DNA of 64,000 bases, taken from contig OX463815.1 in the NCBI GenBank assembly GCA_949825045.1, forward strand, positions 26,589,356 through 26,653,355, written 5' to 3'. The notes under the pieces are model-generated. The model searched no databases and was not told the origin of the DNA. It saw nothing but the letters and a program-made list of their open reading frames with translations. The position numbers and the translations under genes are program-made. Source of the stretch: Argyresthia goedartella (lineage: Eukaryota > Arthropoda > Insecta > Lepidoptera > Argyresthiidae). Shown here one piece after another: positions 53,051-64,000 of this stretch; position 1 is the stretch's first letter; each line of letters opens with the position of its first letter.

Positions 53051-54316
53051 TTATTGCAAGGCCTGTGAATCGATAGCGGCCTGGGCCGTGAAAATCCCGT
53101 TGTTCTTGAATAAATAGTATCTTCTAAAGAAAATACCATTAGGCCATAAATAATCATCATCAAACAATGACAAGCTTTTTCTAGGTATGTATATTTTGTA
53201 AGAATCGTAATCTTTAGGCACCTTCATATCAATTTTCTGTGGTAAGACTGTTATTTGGGTCTTTTTAAATATATATTCCGCAACATCTTTGACTGAGGCT
53301 TCCTTGGTCACATTGTAAATAAACAGTGGGATTCTGGCATCCGCAGCCTTGAATTTACACGACGGGCTCACCGTTGCTGTACCCTTTCTACCAGAGAAAC
53401 TATTTTTCTTCTGTTTTCTATTAATAGTCACCCATCCATCATTAGGTTCAAGGACTTTCTTCGAATTACAGCCTTCAACGACAGAGGCAGTATTCTCAGT
53501 GTTCGACGACGTTGGAAACCTCGGTGGGGCCTCACAGGTGCGCTCGCTAGCCGCTGCCGTAGAAACCGCGGCGCGCGGGTGGGCCTCCACGCGCGCTGGC
53601 TCGGCCGCCGATAACACAGACAGCTGAGACGGGTCGGGTACATTGCGCACTACGCATGCAAAGGACGGGCGCGATGGCGTTATTCTCGGCGTACCCTCAT
53701 ATGACGATAGGGTAGGGTGCCGACAGTCAGAAAGATTCACCAACCCCATGGGACCACTGTTATGAACGTCGAAACTCTCCTCCTGGCGATAACCACCTCT
53801 CTTGTGGTTGACGTTAGGCTCAATATCGCGTGTTTGCCTAGCAACTTTCAACTGGTTGATCTCCAATTTCAGCTTCTCAAATTCTTCGATGGTCACATAT
53901 TCAGTTTCAGCGTTCTTCGCGTAGTTATTTTGAATAACACCCAGGTCTTTTTGGATCAAGACGATTTCCTTAAGAAGCCTAGTGACATCTACATGATCGA
54001 AAGTGACCGGAGGTAGTTTTTGAAGGTCACGCGCAACGAAGATTGGTATTTCCTCAGGATCGGTCTCTTTGATCAGACATATTATGTCATCCAAATTCCT
54101 CTGGGTCTTTCCTTCTCGTCTTCTTGTAGATTTTTTCTTCGAGACGGAATCGAATAAAAGGTTTTTGGCCTTTTCAATTTCTTCGTCTGTAAAAGCCGTA
54201 GAACATATTTGCACAAGGCTTTCTTCCACCATCACATCCACCTTATTTTGCACAAAGGCAAGCAATTCGCAAATCACTATGTTGCAGTTTTTGCATTTCA
54301 ACACTGAAGAGGTCAT
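53051..54316 (-). CDS. LINE ORF1 protein
   Basis: Intact 421-codon frame. N-terminus MTSSVLKCKNCN with a paired-Cys motif; residues 90-165 form a coiled coil (LLKEIVLIQKDLGVIQNNY, EEFEKLKLEINQLK); a Pro/Ser/Ala-rich linker follows; the last 110 residues (IPLFIYNVTKEASVKDVAEY ... YKIYIPRK) look like an RNA-binding fold. ORF1 proteins coat LINE RNA. It ends 30 bp before ORF2. Confidence 0.8.
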   Translation of the reverse strand: MTSSVLKCKNCNIVICELLAFVQNKVDVMVEESLVQICSTAFTDEEIEKAKNLLFDSVSKKKSTRRREGKTQRNLDDIICLIKETDPEEIPIFVARDLQKLPPVTFDHVDVTRLLKEIVLIQKDLGVIQNNYAKNAETEYVTIEEFEKLKLEINQLKVARQTRDIEPNVNHKRGGYRQEESFDVHNSGPMGLVNLSDCRHPTLSSYEGTPRITPSRPSFACVVRNVPDPSQLSVLSAAEPARVEAHPRAAVSTAAASERTCEAPPRFPTSSNTENTASVVEGCNSKKVLEPNDGWVTINRKQKKNSFSGRKGTATVSPSCKFKAADARIPLFIYNVTKEASVKDVAEYIFKKTQITVLPQKIDMKVPKDYDSYKIYIPRKSLSLFDDDYLWPNGIFFRRYYLFKNNGIFTAQAAIDSQALQ

Positions 54317-54332
54317 TGCCTCTGGTAGCCGT

Positions 54333-54670
54333 TATACTGCGTAGTCGCGTAACCGATACAACCATACACGATGAGTGCGCGAGCGAGACTGAATGTCGAT
54401 GGGTGATAAGGTCGATGGCGTCGAACAGCGCGACCTGAGTGGAGCTTCCTGGCGCTCCGTGGACAGAGATGCGGGTGCTACCGGCTCCCGCGGGCGGGGG
54501 CGGGCTGGCAGTGGGGGGCGGTTCGCGGGTTGTGTGGGCTCAAGTGACGGCTCGGCGGCGGGCTCTCCCGACGCCTTCTTCTTGTTGCGGCGCCTCTTGC
54601 CCCGCTTCCTCCGGGGTTGCGCCTCTTCGCCTCGAGTGGTGGGCAGGTTGGCTGGCGACCGAATAGTAGC
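54333..54670 (-). other. GC-rich open frame in the LINE 5' region
   Basis: About 112 codons without a stop and without an ATG, ending TAA at 54333, just before ORF1. Basic and Pro-rich (KRGKRRRNKKKASGEP, LPARPRPREPVAP). Either part of the LINE leader or the end of an older coding sequence; GC-rich sequence also tends to be open by chance. Confidence 0.3.
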
Positions 54671-54702
54671 TTTATAAATGTCTCTATATCAAGACTAATA
54701 AT

Positions 54703-57700
54703 GATGTGCATGCCCTCATGCAAAAGTATGTAACAACGAGTTAAAGTTGGTCCCTCAAACGACGTTTATCTAAAACTTCTTGTAACGTTTACTATTAATG
54801 TATAGAGTAAATAATAATAAGTTTCAATAAGTTTTAGTAGATATCGTAAAGAATGTCCTACTATGAGTTTTTTTTTGTATCTTTCACCATTGTGGAGCAG
54901 TAGCGTTTGACAAGTGGTCCCTCAAACGACACGATCAGCTCCCGTCTCTCTCTATTTTCATGTACTGGAGTGTATTTCTTGGAATGCATTAAATACTAAC
55001 ATTTAGTTAAAATGTTGTACTAAAAGATCACGTTCTTTATTGTACCAAAAATTCAAGTCCTATTAAAAACAAACATTAAATTAAATCGTCCATACAAACG
55101 CGCATACGGTGCCCACACGACAATACCACTTTTGGGACTTTATGGGAATGTGATAACTTTTACATTATCAAACACATAGGGCTACAAATTTGACAGTCAA
55201 TAGGAAAAAAGACGTATGTATAAGACGTAGACGGTCAAGGCGGTACTGATTCCACTATGAAAACGTCACTTCTCTGTTATTTGTTTGCCAGAGGCAATTA
55301 TAAGGAGAGCGACGTCTTCGGGAGTAAAGTAAAAGGCTTGAGATGCGCGCAAATACGAGACTAAACTAGACTATTTTATTATGGGATATACTAAGCTTAT
55401 ATACAACTTACTACAAAACTACTTGATGAATATATACCTTATCTGTGACTGTCGTCCACTTATCTTAACATTACGTGGAAATAGATATTTCCGCATATCT
55501 GTGGCGGGCGTATGTGCCGGCACAGATACTCCCCCCTTTAGGGAAAAAAATAAATGAATGTACTTATAACAATGGAAAAAATCTAAGTTTGATAACATAA
55601 CAAACTTATATCAACTGCAATAATAACTAGTAGTATTTTAATAAACATAAAACCAGATCTTAATTGTGCATACTTTAACTTAATCTATTTTTATATATAA
55701 GGAAAGTTATTGTTAAATAAAACTAGACAGTAATAGAGCATATTTCAACTTAATCTAAAGGTAACTCTTACACGAATTAGGAAAGTAAAGGAACTACGGT
55801 TATGTGAATTCTACATAAGTTTAAAGAATAACATAATATTTACCTACAGGCGAGTCTTGTGTCTGGCCGCACACTACATAAAATAAACTAAAAACTCGAA
55901 AACAGAAAAACACTAGGAAAATGGGGCTTAGCGGTTAGTAAACTAACCTAACCTATAACTGGAAAAGATCCGCAGGAGAGTCGTCTGATGCTGTAGCCGC
56001 ATATGTTTTTCAGGAATCGATGAGTCAATTTACACCGCACGTCGTTGAAGTTGTAATCACTGTTTGTTTATAATTGCGACCGTACCTATACAAGGATGAT
56101 TGTGCTGAATCAGCGTCAGCATTAAATCTGTAACCTTGGCTGTAGGCAGTCAATGATCTCGTACGTCATATGTACGTGCGTGCTCTTCACTCTTGAGTGA
56201 ATATTAAGTTGTCGATTGATGAAATTTGTGTGCCTAAAAACCTTGGGATTTGGCAACATAGGGCAGATCTTGTACACCAATCGTTTATATATATATGTAT
56301 CTCTCTCTCTCTCTCTTCAGTGATTTGATTATACTTCGTGCGATGTTCTTCTTGGGTGATCAGGTATATCGATGATGTTTCAATACTCTTCTGGTGGCTG
56401 GAACGGCTTCCTATGTCTTGAACTTGAAAAAAAAAACTGCTTGCTGTGAATGAATTTGCCGACGCGTTCGTTTCTGCTGGTGCGAGCTCCATTTTGATAA
56501 ATCAGCAGTCGGCTGACTATCGGTTCATTATTCTTGCGGTATCTTGAGTTCGATGCGGGAAATCTTCAGTTGAAATCGTTTGGCTTCTGGTCCGTCATGG
56601 CTTGCTTGATGTCGTGTTGGTTTGGGTGGGGTCTTGATTATGGATTTCTGCAGCGTGGTTTGAAATAGGTATGCAGAAGTCGGGGCTCGGCGATCTTGGA
56701 CGAAGTGCTTCTTGCTTGTACTTCTAAGGTGGCAGCACACGGAGTTTTCTTCGCAGCTGGGTCCATGCTGCTATTACCGAAGGTTGCTGATGTTCAAAAG
56801 TCGGGTCACCACTTTGCCAGAGGCAATTATAAGGAGAGCGACATCTTCGGGAGTAAAGTAACAGGCTTGAGATGCGCGCAAATACGAGACTAAACTAGAC
56901 TATTTTATTATGGGATATACTAAGCTTATATACAACTTACTACTAAACTACATGATGAATATAAATATACCTTATCTGTGACTGTCGTCCACTTATCTTA
57001 GCATTACGTGGAAATAGATATTTCCGCATATCTGTGGCGGGCGTATGTGCCGGCACAGTTTGTTTGTTTGTTTGCATTGTGTATGCTGTTCAATTAGATA
57101 TTTGGAGTATTCTCTTGTTATCGTGGTCTGTCAGTATTTAGATTGACAAGCCAAATACTTATGTCATTAAAAAAACACGAAGTAGTCTGCTAATGTTGCC
57201 GTTATTTAAGCATTTCTTGTCAAAGTGTACACAGTTAGCCAGTCAGTACTAGTCATTTTAATCTGCAAACCACAACTTAAAAAAATGTAAAAATATTTAT
57301 AGAACATTTTTGCATATGTCTCTGAAAATACACGGCGGTGATTCGAACAGGAAAATATATATTTTTTTGGTTTTCCAAGATGTTACGAACACGTAAATAA
57401 ATAAAGGGTGTAATCTGTTACTTAATATTTTTGTTATATGTATATGCTTATGTTATATGTTTTTCTTATCTTTAGTTATTACCTTTCTTATTATTCATGT
57501 CGTGACGAGCCTTCTTTCACTTCTTTCACAATATTCACTTATAGATTGTGGCGCAAGCGCGGCTTCCTTCCGGTTAAATAGCTGAGATGAGGTCTAGGGA
57601 GATGGCAAATCATATTTCATTTAGGTAAATAATATACAAATCCGGAAAGTGGCTGTGAACAGTTATATTATTATTATATTGTCGTGTGGGCTCCGCATGC

Positions 57701-58370
57701 GCGCTTTTTATGGACGTTTGGATTGAAATTTTTAATTGAATTAACCTGAATAGGACTTGAATTTTTGGTACAATAAAGAACGTGATCTTTTAGTACAACA
57801 TTTTAACTAAATGTTAGTATTTAATGCATTCCAAGAAATACACTCCAGTTCATGAAAATAGAGGAGACGGGAGCTGATCGTGTCGTTTGAGGGACCACTT
57901 CTCAAACGCTACTGCTCCACAATGGTGAAAGATACAAAAAAAAAACTCATAGTAGGACTTTTTTACGATATCTACTAAAACTTATTGAAAACTTATTATT
58001 ATTTACTCTATACATTAATAGTAAACGTTACAAGAAGTTTTAGATAAACGTCGTTTGAGGGACCAACTTTAACTCGTTATTACATACTTTTTCTGACTGC
58101 AGCACAGGTTCAGATTGGAACTTATAACTTTTACAAATTCTTTACTAAATGTTGGCACACAAGTTATATTTTTATTTTCAGTACATTCGGAGATAGGAAA
58201 TTCCACATGTGCGGATTGAGGGGTCACATTTAACCAGTAATAACTTTTGATGGGGGGCTTTTACAAATTATAGCTTCTTTTTACAAATAGTTTGGGACCT
58301 CTTACTAAATCCTCAAAGACTTGGAATCAACAAATTCCAATGTGGCCCCTCAGAGGGCATGCACATCTTA
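54703..58370. mobile_element. Long inverted-repeat (foldback-like) element containing LTR copy B
   Basis: About 400-bp arms, 54720-55130 and 57690-58090, are extended reverse complements (shared TTAAAGTTGGTCCCTCAAAC and AATGTTGTACTAAAAGATCA). The tips GATGTGCATGCCCTC (54703-54717) and GAGGGCATGCACATC (about 58356-58370) also pair, with 260 bp extra on the right. TAATAAT and TTATAAT flank it. No transposase; the centre holds the LTR element copy B. Confidence 0.75.
55284..57057 (-). mobile_element. Small non-autonomous LTR retrotransposon, copy B
   Basis: Same family as 44436-46118, opposite strand. LTRs 56813-57057 and 55284-55524. The internal region repeats copy A's order, including the MELAPAETNASANSF frame (56492) and the PPT (CCCCCCTTTAGGG on plus, 55531). 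Flanks ATTTG and GTTTG differ by one base. LTR U3 start differs from copy A (TGTGCCGGCACATACGCC), so it is a diverged subfamily. A CT microsatellite lies at 56303-56317. Confidence 0.88.
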
Positions 58371-59329
58371 TAATGTACTCTGTGGGATTAAGTATTTACC
58401 TTTGCTGTGATTACAGCCACGTGGGTTATTATTTAGGTTAGACCTTAGAGCTATTGCCTTTTGTGGCGTAGTGTTTTAGCTTTAAGAGCAATGTTTCGTG
58501 TTCGTTCAATGTAAAAAGGAATTAACCAACTGGCTTAAGAATCTCAATCACGAGGAGACTGAAAATATTCTAAAAGTTAGAATAACAATAAAACATGCAA
58601 AAGAGGAATCAAATATTTTTTTACTGCCATTTAATTCCTTTCCTACAAATAATATCACACACCCTCTCACACATACACACACCATATTTAAAAACTGAGA
58701 GGAGTTAACACTATACTCTTTAAATTTTAACTTGTTTTTTTTTGTGTAACTTATTAATATTATAATTGCCTAAGTTTTTCTTAGATTATATTGTTCTAAT
58801 AGTAGTTATATATCATGTGAACTACATATTTTAGGAGCTAGAATTTTTATTTGTTTATAAAATACTGGGAATTTGGGGCGCTGTTTGCTGTAATACCTTG
58901 CTGTATTACGCCTAGCTCAGCAACAGATGCTACAATGATTTTCTTGTAAATCTAATCTAGCCTATATTTAACACCACCATTGAAACTAATATGTATACTT
59001 CTTTTTTGTGAAAATGAATTATTTTTATTATTATGATTATGATTATTTGGTTTGGAATATTTTTGTGTTTTGCTGATTTACTCACTAATATTTAGGCAAA
59101 TAAGTACTTGCAGGTGGAAAGTAACGTTGCCTTTAAGTAAATTTTACGATTGAGATTTCTTTTTGCACCAAACTACACTTGCCAGTCGGCATTTTCGTCG
59201 GAGATATTCCCGCGGGCACTGAAGTTGACAATTAAGCGGAACGCGCAGCAACTAGTTTTATATAAACGGTAAGATTGCTAGTTATGAATAACGATAGATT
59301 TCTTGGCAGAGAGGTAAGCATGTTCGTGA
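58371..59329. other. Unassigned AT-rich stretch
   Basis: No supported gene; a 66-codon chance frame and a short CA-rich run near 58660-58682. Confidence 0.3.
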
Positions 59330-60397
59330 GTACCGGTCACTTCCCCGCCCTCTGGAAGGAGGGCAAGGTGATCGTCATCCCCAAGCCGGGGAAGGACAGA
59401 CGACACCCGGGAGGCTGCCGCCCGATCACCCTGCTGCCTCATCTCGCCAAGCTGTTTGAGCGTCTGCTGTTACGGAGAATCCCGCCTTTCGCCGGTGCTC
59501 TACGCGCTCTACACCAACGACATCCTTACACTCGAGGGCCATCTCGAGGAGGGGGTGGAAGACGTTGTGCTCGCCCTCTACGCGGACGACAGCGCATACT
59601 TCGCATCGTCGCGCAAGATAGAACTCGCATGAAGGAAGATGCAGCGTCTTTTGGACCTGCTGCCGCCCTGGCTGGACAAGTGGCGGACCGCGGTGAACGT
59701 CGGGAAGACAACAGCTCTGTTGACTACCCGCTCCCGCCGTCCGACCCCGCTACAGTTGAGGGGCCGGGACATCGAGCGGTAATCGACGGTAAAGTACCTC
59801 GGTTGTAACAACGACTGCTCGCTGCGCATGGTCCCGATGGTGCAACACTGCATCAACCGGGCCAAAGCCACGCGAGCAATGCTCCGGCCTATCCTGTCGT
59901 CCAGCCTGCCTCTGAGAGCCAAGCTACGGGTGTATGAGTCTTATGTGCGCTCGCGGCTCACCTACGCTGCTCCAGCATGGTACGCCCTGCTGTCGAAAAC
60001 CCAGAAGTCACGGCTGCAGCAGTTCCAAAACGTCTCCCTGCGGGTGATCGCGGGAGCAGGGCGGTACGTGCGGAACACCACCATCGCTAGAGATACCCGG
60101 ATGCCCACCGTGGAGAAATTCGTCGCGCGACTGGCCCGGCGCATGTTTGACTGCGCCGACAACAGCCGCCACGCACATCTCCACGATATCGCACCGCACC
60201 ACGCACGACCGCCTGAAGGCAGACCTCTACCTAGAGAGTTGCTGTCGATCCCGCTGTCGCCAGTAAAAGCCCGCAGAAGAGGGCGAAAGCATGGCACAGT
60301 GAAGAAGAAGAAGCTCACCCACCGTCGTCGCCAATGTATGCCAATAGACGGCGAAAGCACGGCACAACGAAGGCCACGCGGGGCCCCTGACAAGTAG
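59330..60397 (+). pseudogene. Jockey-type LINE ORF2, copy 2
   Basis: Plus strand, same family as 47525-49912. Starts inside RT (TGHFPALWKEGKVIVIPKPG), then after FERLLLRRI about 360 bp present in copy 1 are deleted, joining directly to the segment after GVPQG. Frameshifts follow; the open C-terminal part (59828-60397) includes MVPMVQHCINRAKATRAMLR, SRLTYAAPAWYALLSKTQKS and RVIAGAGRYVRNTTIARD, completing the tail missing in copy 1. Ends with a basic tail and RGAPDK. Confidence 0.85.
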
Positions 60398-60539
60398 GGG
60401 CCACCCAAGACCAGGGGGGACGTGACCCCCCGAGTTGACGCCGCGGGCATGAGGCGACAAATAAGTCCTCGACCCCGCAACCGTAGTGATTCCCGCACTT
60501 CGCGCGTGACCACTCCGACGACCAGTGTGAGTACTCCTT

Positions 60540-63500
60540 TTGGTTGAATGCTCTTAAGATTTCATCTATGTAGATGACGTCATAGAGCCATTGAGGTTTT
60601 AAACAGACTTCAAAGAGGAGAAGATTCTCAATTCATCGGGGTCTTTAAATATGTTGCTTTTATTTTTTTATGTATGTTCAGCGATTTCACCAAGAAGAAT
60701 GGAACTTTTTTAGAAAATTCTTTATTAGTTTAAAGGTCTTACCTTTAGTTTGGTCCCATTGACTTCAGGTCATCTTGGTATTCTGGGAGCTCACAATAAA
60801 TTCTAAATCCCCTGAATTTGAACTCCGTTTTCTGACTTTGTACAACTTCTTAGCGCTTGCGCCGATACCTTCGCTGCGAACTAAGGTACCCGCACGATCA
60901 CAAATAATACAATATGAAAGTAAATTGGGACTTTATTATTGACCACTTTAAAAAAATATCCAAGACAACAATTTATAAAAAAACAAGAATACCATAAAAT
61001 AGTAAGTATATTTCACTCCATAGTAGAATAAAACTTGTGATATATGCGGATGGGGTATACTGAAAAGAGAGAATAATACATCTATTAAACCCTGTGGAAC
61101 CACCAGTGGGTCTAGCGGTGGGACCACGGGTCGCGAGAGAACTATACATCAAGCAAGGGAGTCAATTCCACTAATAGCAGTTTAATAGTAGTGGTATGAC
61201 CTTAGATATCGAGAGATAGGCCCTTGGCGCTAAGCTTATATCGGAACCAGTGTCGCCGAAAATTATGAACACGCACACATCTACACCACTCATACATCAA
61301 TCCTTCCGCTTTTATTGGTCAGTGCAATGTCATGCACCTATCGTCCGAACACACCCACACTACCGCAGGTACACTAGCTAGCCGAGCTAGTGTTAGGACG
61401 TGGCAAGGACAGCGTGTTTCATCAATCGATTATAATTTATAGACAGTGGTATCTAGGCCGGCTTATATAAATAAAATAATTCATTGTTTGTTAATATGAC
61501 ATATTTATTTTACAAGAAATAACTATTACTATGTTTACAGGCTGTAACACACAGACGGGGTGCCAAGCCTAAAAGGGTTGTTTGGGACATCATTTTGAAC
61601 AACTTACTCAATGAATCTGATTTGATCAGATCAACGTTATTTTTATCAGCTGACCGCTCGGCCCAAAATGTACTGCAAAGTGAAAAATAATGTTGCCCTG
61701 ATCAAATCGTTTGTTTCAAATCGTCGTCCTTAACAGCCGCCTTTCGGCATATATACCCTTTCTGTATAATCCTGTATATTAATACTACCGATTGACCAGA
61801 AAAACGTAAATATTTATTAAGAACTTGGCGTTTTGACAATTTAGGCGTAGCATTTTTTGCTAAGTAATGCAGTCTTATATTAGTATATCTTTCCATTAGA
61901 GCTTTGATTAGTAATATAAGATGATTACCCAATGGGTTTTGATCGAGTTGGTAAAAAATCTATTTCTTTCTATCGATTCAAAAACATAATTCTCACTATC
62001 ACTATCCCAATTACTATACGTCGTCTCTGCGTGCGTGTAACAGTTTGCCTCCGTACCTCGATGCATATTTACTTTCATATTTAGATAAGTGTGAAATATT
62101 CATTGCGTGTTAGCTTGGCAATATGTAGTGAAATTTAGAATCAAAACAAGCAATGGATAATAAACCTAGCGAGAACAACATGACATTGTCATTTTAATGA
62201 TCAACTCGTGAGGATTTTTTTCGTGAATGATTTATTTCCGTAATAATATTTATTTCTTGTGTTTTAAGAAGAAATAATAGTGGTAATGAGATTTACAAGT
62301 GATGTGCTACCCGCCGTTCTTGGAGTTCACACTCCCGCTTCTATTTTTTCACGTAAGTATTGCACAGGCCGGCATTTTCGAAAAGCAGCGGAAATGAATT
62401 CGTCACTGCGGTCGCCCGGCGACAACTGAGAATTTTTAATTACAAGACAATCGGGGCTAGATTTGTTCGCACGTGCCACGCCCCTCAACCTATCTCTCGA
62501 TATCTGTGGGAATGACAATGGCAGCCCAATGCCAATGGAGTGACAAAACCAGTCCATCCAAATAGTGTTACGAGTATTCTATTTAAATTTTCCCTTCGCC
62601 GTGAAGTTGGTAACCAAGTAGGTATTTAAAAGAATGAAAGCAATTTGACAGCCAACTAACCGTTGTTTTAGTTCTTCAATAGTAACTAAAGGCACTAAAA
62701 AGGAGCGGTTATGGGATAAGTAGGGACGACCACTTCTTATTTTTTGAAAGTGGGAATTGTGATCTGAGTCTGGCAACCGGATATCGCTTTTCCCGATTTT
62801 TTTGACAGTTGTGCACTACAGCCAACATAACAGCGAATTTAAAAGTTAAATGGAAAGCACTTTATGACAACGGCGGTCCATCCACATCAGTTGTATCTTT
62901 GGCCCAAGCATCGAAAATCGGAAAAATATCTCACCTTTATAACTATTGCGGTTACAACTTCTAGATATGCAGGTAGGTTTTCGGTGTATACAAATTATAT
63001 CTCTTTCAATCACTCTCGCTCACTGAAAAGTAGAAAAAAATATATATTTTACACACTTCTCCGAGCAGAATTTAAAACCTACCTGCTATACCTATCAGTT
63101 TTTATGGTCAAATTAATGCAAATTCTTAACGCTATTTATTGATTCAAATATCTGGAACCGGATAATTCTACAATAGCTATTTAGAAAGGGGTTAATATCA
63201 TCATACTTTTAGTTTAGCTTCTGCAGCCACCCTATGATTCATGAGAACTAACAGAGCAACCTTTTATTATTAGCTTGATTAATGTTAATGTGTGTGACGA
63301 CGCTGTTAGTACGCAAAAATAAAGCACTTTTGCAAGTCAGACCTATACATGGAGAAAAATAAATGAAGCTGTGTACATGAAAATTCCTTCTCAAAACTTT
63401 TGCTGCAGGGAACCACAACCCAAAGCGTCACTGTGTTTATATTTATTGCATTTGTTGAGTTTTTCAAAAAGCGCTAATTCAATTTGATTGATAAATGTAT

Positions 63501-63865
63501 ACGGGGCGACGTCTGAAGTATAACATATCGATCAAATAGAATTATCAAAATCGGATCTTAATTGACGGAGTAATCGCTCAACAAACACAAAACAAAAACA
63601 GACTAATTGAGAAACTCCTCCTTTCTCTGTCTGTCTGTTAAAAAGAAATCAAATATGATCAGCTAAACTAATGCGTAACTAACTGATTATGGTTTGAGTT
63701 TTAAAAAGGAAATTTCCCTTTCAAGTGGTGATTCATGGCTGAATTTCGCACAGAAAAAGGAACTCCATTGACTTCGGAAATAACCCGGAAGAAATATAGC
63801 ACCAGAAAACTCTAAGGGGATGACATTTTTTTTAATTTTGACATTATTTTTTTTATGCCACAATG
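60540..63865. other. Unassigned intergenic sequence
   Basis: No supported gene over 3.3 kb. Only frames under 95 codons; no transposase or RT motif recognised. Possibly host intergenic or old decayed repeats. Confidence 0.35.
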
Positions 63866-63867
63866 TA

Positions 63868-64000
63868 CCTAGTCGGTCCATAAGTTCTGTCACAAATATT
63901 TTGCCGCATAGTAAATAATACCAAGTTTTATTTTATTTAATGGTTTGATAGCTCATTAAATACTGATAAATTAGAACGATTATTGGATTTAAATGCTTAA
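63868..64000 (+). mobile_element. Terminus of another maT-like mariner, cut by window end
   Basis: TA at 63866-63867 is followed by CCTAGTCGGTCCATAAGTTC TGTCACAA, matching the maT end at 14862 (CATAGTCAGGTCATAAGTTC TGTC) at most positions. The rest lies beyond 64000. Confidence 0.55.

Larger units (their letters stand above)
50018..54690 (-). mobile_element. Near-complete two-ORF LINE (CR1/L2-like)
   Basis: Minus strand: GC-rich 5' region, ORF1 (54316-53051), ORF2 (53018-50232, one stop) and a 3' region with TG-rich sequence ending in AATAAATTGATAAATAAAAAA near 50020. The two ORFs are separated by about 30 bp. Clade is tentative. The best preserved LINE in the window. Confidence 0.85.

Noticed and set aside
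58498..58698. 66-codon frame ending in a His/Thr-rich run
   Set aside because: Chance frame running into a CA-rich simple sequence.

Overview
This window is eukaryotic DNA from an insect, most probably a moth or butterfly. It is AT-rich and intergenic, there is no operon structure, and almost every recognisable coding stretch belongs to a transposable element. The lepidopteran call rests on the mix of mariner/Tc1, RTE, CR1/Jockey, BEL/Pao and errantivirus-like families and on the common 'GGTTCCGTACC' interspersed repeats; it is inference, not proof. Only two stretches look host-derived: an exon-like coiled-coil fragment resembling nucleoporin TPR/Megator (11631-12259, minus) and a possible first exon (35850-36033, minus).

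Layout. 1-4488: a BEL/Pao LTR retrotransposon (minus) with an intact gag and a pol that lost RT by internal deletion. 4489-6651: a DD41D mariner with an uninterrupted transposase; the BEL element appears to sit in its left inverted repeat. 7092-11445: an RTE-like LINE split by a Tc1 (DD34E) element at 8658-10223. 11.6-14.3 kb: TPR-like exon, a tRNA-derived SINE and unassigned sequence. 14589-18957: a CR1/Jockey-group LINE (minus) split by a maT (DD37D) mariner at 14862-16170. 18.9-24.5 kb: MITE-like repeats, a 31-bp perfect hairpin in a transposase relic, a 5'-truncated LINE with an open RT frame, a hAT relic and a LINE RNase H relic.

24520-31843: a second RTE-like LINE, cut by a 4.1-kb TTAA-flanked element (27482-31613). 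That element holds a further inverted-repeat unit with an exon-like, phase-0 spliced cassette and three 114-bp tandem LINE-tail copies. 31929-35250: a MULE with 53-bp terminal inverted repeats. 36.5-37.9 kb: a decayed gypsy-type gag and protease. 38129-43437: the 3' half of a roo-like BEL/Pao element with an envelope gene broken by two insertions. 44436-46118 and 55284-57057: two inverted copies of one small non-autonomous LTR element. 47525-49912 and 59330-60397: two damaged copies of one Jockey-type LINE. 50018-54690: a nearly complete two-ORF LINE. 54703-58370: a long-inverted-repeat element holding the second small LTR copy. The end of another maT-type element begins at 63868.

The genes do not form a pathway. 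The value of the window is its insertion stratigraphy: several insertions have clean target-site duplications (TA, TTAA, CTTAC, AGAT, an 8-bp MULE site), so the host reading frame can be followed across the insertion and relative ages ordered.
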